From Planctomycetota bacterium (lineage in GTDB: Bacteria; Planctomycetota; Planctomycetia; Gemmatales; Gemmataceae), in the NCBI GenBank assembly GCA_016873095.1, contig VGYC01000062.1:1-35646 (forward strand): a stretch of 35,646 nucleotides of DNA, read 5' to 3'. This document shows, in pieces, positions 32,087-35,646 of this stretch; positions within the stretch are counted from its first letter, which is position 1; every line of letters starts with the position of its first letter. A model generated the notes under the pieces. The model made no database searches. It was not told the origin of the DNA and saw only the letters and a program-made list of their open reading frames with translations. A program made the translations under genes and the position numbers.

Positions 32087-34180
32087 ATGCATCGGCAACG
32101 ATCTCTATACATCCTGGCGGCGCTGGTCTTCATGCCGGTCTGCCGGCTGTCGGCGCAGGACATCAACGACAAGGTCGAGCTGGCCATGAAGCAGGCCGTC
32201 GCCAAGGCGGCGCCGAGCGTCGTGCAGATCGTCACGCAGGGCGGCGCGGACATGGTCGTCACCGGTCCGAAGGGACCGGCATTTCGCAAGGCCCTCGGGC
32301 CCACCACCGGCGTCATCGTCGGCGCCGACGGCTATGTCGTCTCCAGCGCCTTCAACTTCATCAACAATCCGACTGTGATCCTGGTGGCGGTCCCCGGCAA
32401 GGCCGAGCCGCTGGTCGCCAAGCGAGTGGCCACGGATCGGGCCCGAATGGTGACCTTGCTGAAGGTCGAGGCGACGGGGCTGCCCGTGCCGGCGTTCGTG
32501 CCGCGCAAAGAGCTACGTGTCGGCCAATGGGCGATCGCCCTCGGCCGGACGCTCGATGCTAAGCGTGCCAGCCCGCCGTCGGTGAGCGTCGGCATCATCA
32601 GTGCGCTGGACCGCATCTGGGGCCGGGCCTTGCAGACGGACGCCAAGATTTCACCAGTCAACTACGGCGGCCCGGTGATCGACATTCAAGGACGCGTGCA
32701 GGGCATCCTGGTCCCGGCTTCGCCGCGCGGCGACGGGGAAACCGCCGGCTTCGAGTGGTACGATTCCGGCATCGGCTTCGCGATTCCCATGGAGGACGTG
32801 TTCGCTGTCCTGCCGCGCCTCAAGCAGGGCAAGGATCTCATGAAAGGCCTGCTCGGCGTGCGCCTGGCCAGCCAGGATATTTACGGCGCTGCCCCGATTG
32901 TCTCGGACGTGGTCAAGGACTCGGCGGCGGCCGCGGCCGGCATCAAGGCCGGCGACCTCATCGTCGAGATCGACGGCAAGCCGGTCGTCCGCATGGCTCA
33001 GATCCTGCACATCCTGGGGCCCAAGTACGAAGGCGACAAGATCACGCTGAAATTCAAGCGCGGCAACGAGGTCATTGCCGTCAACGACCTCGAGCTGGTC
33101 AGCAGCTTGAAGCAGTTTGCCCATTCCTACCTGGGCATCCTGCCCATGCGCGACGACCCGAAGCTCGGCGTCGAGGTCCGCTTTGTTTTTCCGAAGTCGC
33201 CGGCCGAAAAGGCGGGCCTCAAGGCCGGCGACCGCATCGTCAAGATCGGCCAGGGCAAGACCATGAGGCCGTTCAGCGGCACCAAGTCCGGGCGCGACGA
33301 GCTCTTCGATTTCCTCAACGTTCAGTCGCCGGGCACCGAGCTGCAACTCGAAGTCGTCCGCCAGGATGCCAAGGACAAGAAGACGGATATGCTCAAGGTG
33401 ACGCTCGACAGGCTGCCAGGCATCGCCAAGGCCGGCCAGGAAGAAATCCCCACGAAGCTGCCCGAACCGGCCAGCCACAAGAAGGCACTGGCCCCGCTGG
33501 AAACAACCAACCCAAACATCAAGCCGCCCAAGATCGACCCGGGCAAGGACAAGCCGGCCACCGGTTTCATCAAGCGCCTGGCCACCGCGGGCGGCAAGTA
33601 CTGGATCTACGTGCCTGAGGACTATGACCCGAACATTGCCCACGCCCTGGTCGTGTTTCTGCATCCGCCGGGAAAACACGGCGACGATGATACGGAACGC
33701 TTCGCCGACGCATGGGCGGATTATTGCTCCGACAACCGCATCATCCTCCTGCAGCCCACGTCCGACAAGGAAAGTGGCTGGGGTCCCGGCGACATGGAAT
33801 ATGTGCTGGAGACGGTTCGCGACGTGACCAGTCGCTACACGATCGATAGACAGCGAATCGTGGCTCACGGACTCGGCGTGGGCGGGCAGATGGCACTTTA
33901 CCTCGGTTTTCATGCCCGGGACCTGTTCCGGGGCGTGGCCACCATCGGCGCCGTCGCCACCCAGATGAAAGACAACGTCGCCGGCCAGCGACTATCGTTC
34001 TACATCGCCGGAGGCGACCGCGACCCCCTCATCAAGTCCATTGCCGAGGGGCGCGACAAGCTGGTCCAGCGCAACTTCCCAACCTTCTACCGCGAGATAC
34101 CCAACCGCGGTCGAGAGTACTTCGAGGAGGCCATCCTGCGCGAGATGATTCGCTGGATCGATTGCCTGGACCGCCAGTAG
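32087..34180 (+). CDS. Triad-less HtrA-like protein with two PDZ domains fused to a hydrolase-like domain
   Basis: This 697-aa exported protein has a signal peptide (1-23) and a trypsin-fold domain (about 25-245) in which all three catalytic positions are changed: His to Phe89 (VVSSAFNF), Asp to Met121 (RARMVTLLKV), Ser to Tyr193 (VNYGGPV). PDZ1 (about 253-340) and PDZ2 (345-442, SPAEKAGLKAGDRIVKIGQG) follow, then a Pro/Lys linker and an alpha/beta-hydrolase-like domain (495-697: ALVVFLHPPG, IVAHGLGVGGQMALYL). The nucleophile elbow GxSxG reads GLGVG, so Gly597 stands in place of Ser. It looks like a binding protein built from two dead enzymes. GAGGAA precedes ATG 32087. Confidence 0.85.
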   Translation: MHRQRSLYILAALVFMPVCRLSAQDINDKVELAMKQAVAKAAPSVVQIVTQGGADMVVTGPKGPAFRKALGPTTGVIVGADGYVVSSAFNFINNPTVILVAVPGKAEPLVAKRVATDRARMVTLLKVEATGLPVPAFVPRKELRVGQWAIALGRTLDAKRASPPSVSVGIISALDRIWGRALQTDAKISPVNYGGPVIDIQGRVQGILVPASPRGDGETAGFEWYDSGIGFAIPMEDVFAVLPRLKQGKDLMKGLLGVRLASQDIYGAAPIVSDVVKDSAAAAAGIKAGDLIVEIDGKPVVRMAQILHILGPKYEGDKITLKFKRGNEVIAVNDLELVSSLKQFAHSYLGILPMRDDPKLGVEVRFVFPKSPAEKAGLKAGDRIVKIGQGKTMRPFSGTKSGRDELFDFLNVQSPGTELQLEVVRQDAKDKKTDMLKVTLDRLPGIAKAGQEEIPTKLPEPASHKKALAPLETTNPNIKPPKIDPGKDKPATGFIKRLATAGGKYWIYVPEDYDPNIAHALVVFLHPPGKHGDDDTERFADAWADYCSDNRIILLQPTSDKESGWGPGDMEYVLETVRDVTSRYTIDRQRIVAHGLGVGGQMALYLGFHARDLFRGVATIGAVATQMKDNVAGQRLSFYIAGGDRDPLIKSIAEGRDKLVQRNFPTFYREIPNRGREYFEEAILREMIRWIDCLDRQ

Positions 34181-34312
34181 TCGCCATCTTTCCCCGTCCC
34201 TTGTGTCAAAGCGCGTGCTGCTGCGTGTGAAACCGCCGCGCGGGCGAGTCGGACGCGTGCCCCGCGCGATTCGAGCTTGCAACTTCGCCGGTTTTGCCGT
34301 CAAATCGGCGGC

Positions 34313-35335
34313 ATGGACGTGGGCGATCGATTCTGGCGCGGACTGCGGGTGTGCGTCACCGGGGGGACCGGCTTTCTCGGCTGCCATCTCATCGAACAAC
34401 TCCTCGCGCGCCGGGCCCATGTCCGTTCCCTGTCACTGCCGGTGGGCCCGGATCATCCGCTTGCCAAGCTTGCCGGCGTGGAACGCATCGAAGGGGACAT
34501 CCGCGACCGGCAACTCGTGGGCCGCGCTCTTGCCGACTGCCAGGTGGTCTTTCACACGGCAGGCGTCGTGGCCGTGTGGGGGCCGGCGCTGGAGCGCATG
34601 TGGAGCGTGCACATCGAGGGCACGCAAAATGTGCTGGCGGCAGCGGAACGCGGCGCCCGCATCGTGCACACGTCCAGCGTTGTTGCTGTCGGCGCCTCGC
34701 GGCGTGGTCGTGAACTGAACGAGGATAGCCCTTTCAACCTGACAAACATCGACTTGCCTTACTGCCACGCCAAGCGTGCCGCCGAGGAGATGGCGCTCAA
34801 GGCCATCGACAATCGTGACGTGGTGGTTGTGAATCCCGCATATCTCGTGGGCCCGGCAGATCACGAAGGCTCGATCATGGGCCGCTTCTGCCTGCGCTGC
34901 TGGCGCGGCCGCGTGCCGCTGGCGCCGCCGGGAGGTGTGAATCTGGTCGATGTCCGCGACGTGGCACTGGGCCATTTGCTGGCAGCGGAACTGGGCCGGC
35001 GCGGACAGCGCTACATCCTGGCAGGAGAGAATCGCACCTACGCGGCCTTCATGGGCGAGTTGGCAACGGCAGCGGGCCGCCCGCGACGCTGGCGGCCCAC
35101 CGTGCCGTCATGGATGTTGACGTGTCTGGCCGGACTGAACGAGCTGCGGGCGCGGTTCACCGGCCGTGAACCGTACCCGTCGCTGGCGCACGCCCGGCTC
35201 AATCGCTATCGCTGGTTCTACCGCAGCGACAAGGCGGCTGAAGAACTGGGCTATCGCCCAAGGCCGCTGGCAGAAACGCTGTGCGACGCCTTCGCCTGGT
35301 ATGCGGGAGAGGGAAAACTGCCGCTGGCGGCGTGA
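34313..35335 (+). CDS. NAD-dependent epimerase/reductase, HpnA-like
   Basis: This 340-aa extended short-chain dehydrogenase has the NAD-binding VTGGTGFLG near residues 15-23, SS in HTSSVVAVG, and the catalytic YCHAKRAAE (YxxxK). NPAYLVGPAD and LVDVRDVALGHLLAAE follow. The closest groups are the hopanoid-associated sugar epimerase HpnA and dihydroflavonol-4-reductase-like enzymes. The substrate cannot be read from sequence, and no hopanoid gene is in the window. ATG 34313 begins MDVGDRFW just before the Rossmann fold; the upstream frame from 34277 is less convincing. It is the last intact gene before the right IS tail. Confidence 0.9.
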   Translation: MDVGDRFWRGLRVCVTGGTGFLGCHLIEQLLARRAHVRSLSLPVGPDHPLAKLAGVERIEGDIRDRQLVGRALADCQVVFHTAGVVAVWGPALERMWSVHIEGTQNVLAAAERGARIVHTSSVVAVGASRRGRELNEDSPFNLTNIDLPYCHAKRAAEEMALKAIDNRDVVVVNPAYLVGPADHEGSIMGRFCLRCWRGRVPLAPPGGVNLVDVRDVALGHLLAAELGRRGQRYILAGENRTYAAFMGELATAAGRPRRWRPTVPSWMLTCLAGLNELRARFTGREPYPSLAHARLNRYRWFYRSDKAAEELGYRPRPLAETLCDAFAWYAGEGKLPLAA

Positions 35336-35426
35336 ATCAGGAACGCTAAGATCTCTTCTACCAGGAAACTTGTCAGCCGGTTTTCGAGCTGGCGAAATCG
35401 CTTCTTGAGCCGTTCTTTGTATTTGA

Positions 35427-35532
35427 CTAAAGTTTTGCAATCTTAAGCCAACCCCAGCTGAGCGACCACATGGTCCGGACTCTGCGAAAACTCGGTGACC
35501 TGCTTGATGGCCCAGCCCAGGGTTGTCCGCAG
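35427..35532. repeat. IS tail, inverted copy of 1-106
   Basis: Reverse complement of 1-106 with one mismatch. It begins CTAAAGTTTTGCAATCTT, which should be the IS terminal sequence. Before it, 35336-35426 holds no feature that I can support. Confidence 0.8.
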
Positions 35533-35646
35533 GGTTTCACGCAGCATCGCGCGACAGGCTTCGCCGATGGTCGTCAGCCGTTGGAGTGCCCATTCCTGCG
35601 CACGGTTCTGCCGCAGTTGCCGCACGAGAAGGCTGTACGCCAGCAT
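35443..35646 (-). CDS. Transposase, C-terminal fragment (right window edge)
   Basis: 67 residues of the transposase C-terminus run off the window edge; the apparent Met at 35646 is not a real start. It ends VAQLGLA like the left copy. Helical, Arg- and Leu-rich sequence (RQLRQNRAQEWALQRLTTIGEACRAML) suits a DDE transposase tail, but the catalytic residues are outside, so the family is left open. Confidence 0.65.
   Translation of the reverse strand: MLAYSLLVRQLRQNRAQEWALQRLTTIGEACRAMLRETLRTTLGWAIKQVTEFSQSPDHVVAQLGLA

Noticed and set aside
1-35646. CRISPR arrays, tRNA, rRNA, phage genes, known defence systems
   Set aside because: No regularly spaced repeats, no cloverleaf or rRNA sequence, and no phage structural or defence gene set were recognised. 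The Uma2 and DUF29 genes alone do not make a defence island.

Overview
The window reads as a piece of a planctomycete chromosome, most likely from the Gemmata/Gemmataceae side. The DNA is GC-rich with strong G/C at third codon positions. Many genes belong to families that I know mainly from planctomycetes: DUF4058, Uma2 (DUF820), DUF29, a small family opening MSWDVMVF, very long VWA and DUF4175-like membrane proteins, NPCBM-domain proteins and multiplied HtrA-like proteins. No rRNA, tRNA, CRISPR array or replication origin was found.

Layout. Both window ends carry the 3' tail of the same transposase gene in inverted orientation (1-106 and 35427-35646), so the 35.3 kb between them lies between two inward-facing IS tails. 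After the left tail comes a small gene split by an in-frame amber codon (142-528). A partial complex I locus follows: nuoF, an unrelated single-pass membrane protein, nuoG and nuoH (539-5631). It contains no nuoE, nuoI or later nuo genes. Next are a minus-strand membrane protein of the MSWDVMVF family, a Uma2 gene and a deoxyhypusine synthase-like gene (5889-8699).

A minus-strand run (15094 down to 8907) holds a Cys-less ketosynthase-like protein overlapping a complete ketosynthase, a 5'-truncated DUF4058 gene, a GH10-like protein without its catalytic glutamates, fumarylacetoacetase and a B3/B4-domain protein. Facing away from the ketosynthase pair is an alpha-oxoamine synthase (15356-16597). 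Together these three look like a small lipid or polyketide locus that could condense an acyl chain and then join it to an amino acid.

From 16734 to 34180 every gene is on the plus strand and nearly every one encodes an exported or membrane protein. In order: a 1123-aa VWA/glutamine-amidotransferase-like membrane protein, a 1112-aa DUF4175-like membrane protein, a secreted coiled-coil protein with a long Gly/Lys/Ser linker, a secreted helical protein whose C-terminus is cut off by an in-frame TGA, an NPCBM protein, and three HtrA-like proteins. The first HtrA-like protein keeps its catalytic triad. The second has Ser replaced by Ala. The third has lost all three residues and is fused to a hydrolase-like domain that also lacks its nucleophile. 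A DUF29 gene and a small overlapping ORF sit between the second and third. I read this block as an envelope or periplasmic system, by inference. An HpnA-like NAD-dependent epimerase/reductase (34313-35335) precedes the right IS tail.

Intergenic DNA is rich in hairpin repeats: four copies of one palindromic element (near 4190, 5784, 8747 and 8843), a different long hairpin that supplies the nuoH stop codon, a heptamer-repeat hairpin between the two giant membrane-protein genes, and terminator-like palindromes near 27023 and 30206.
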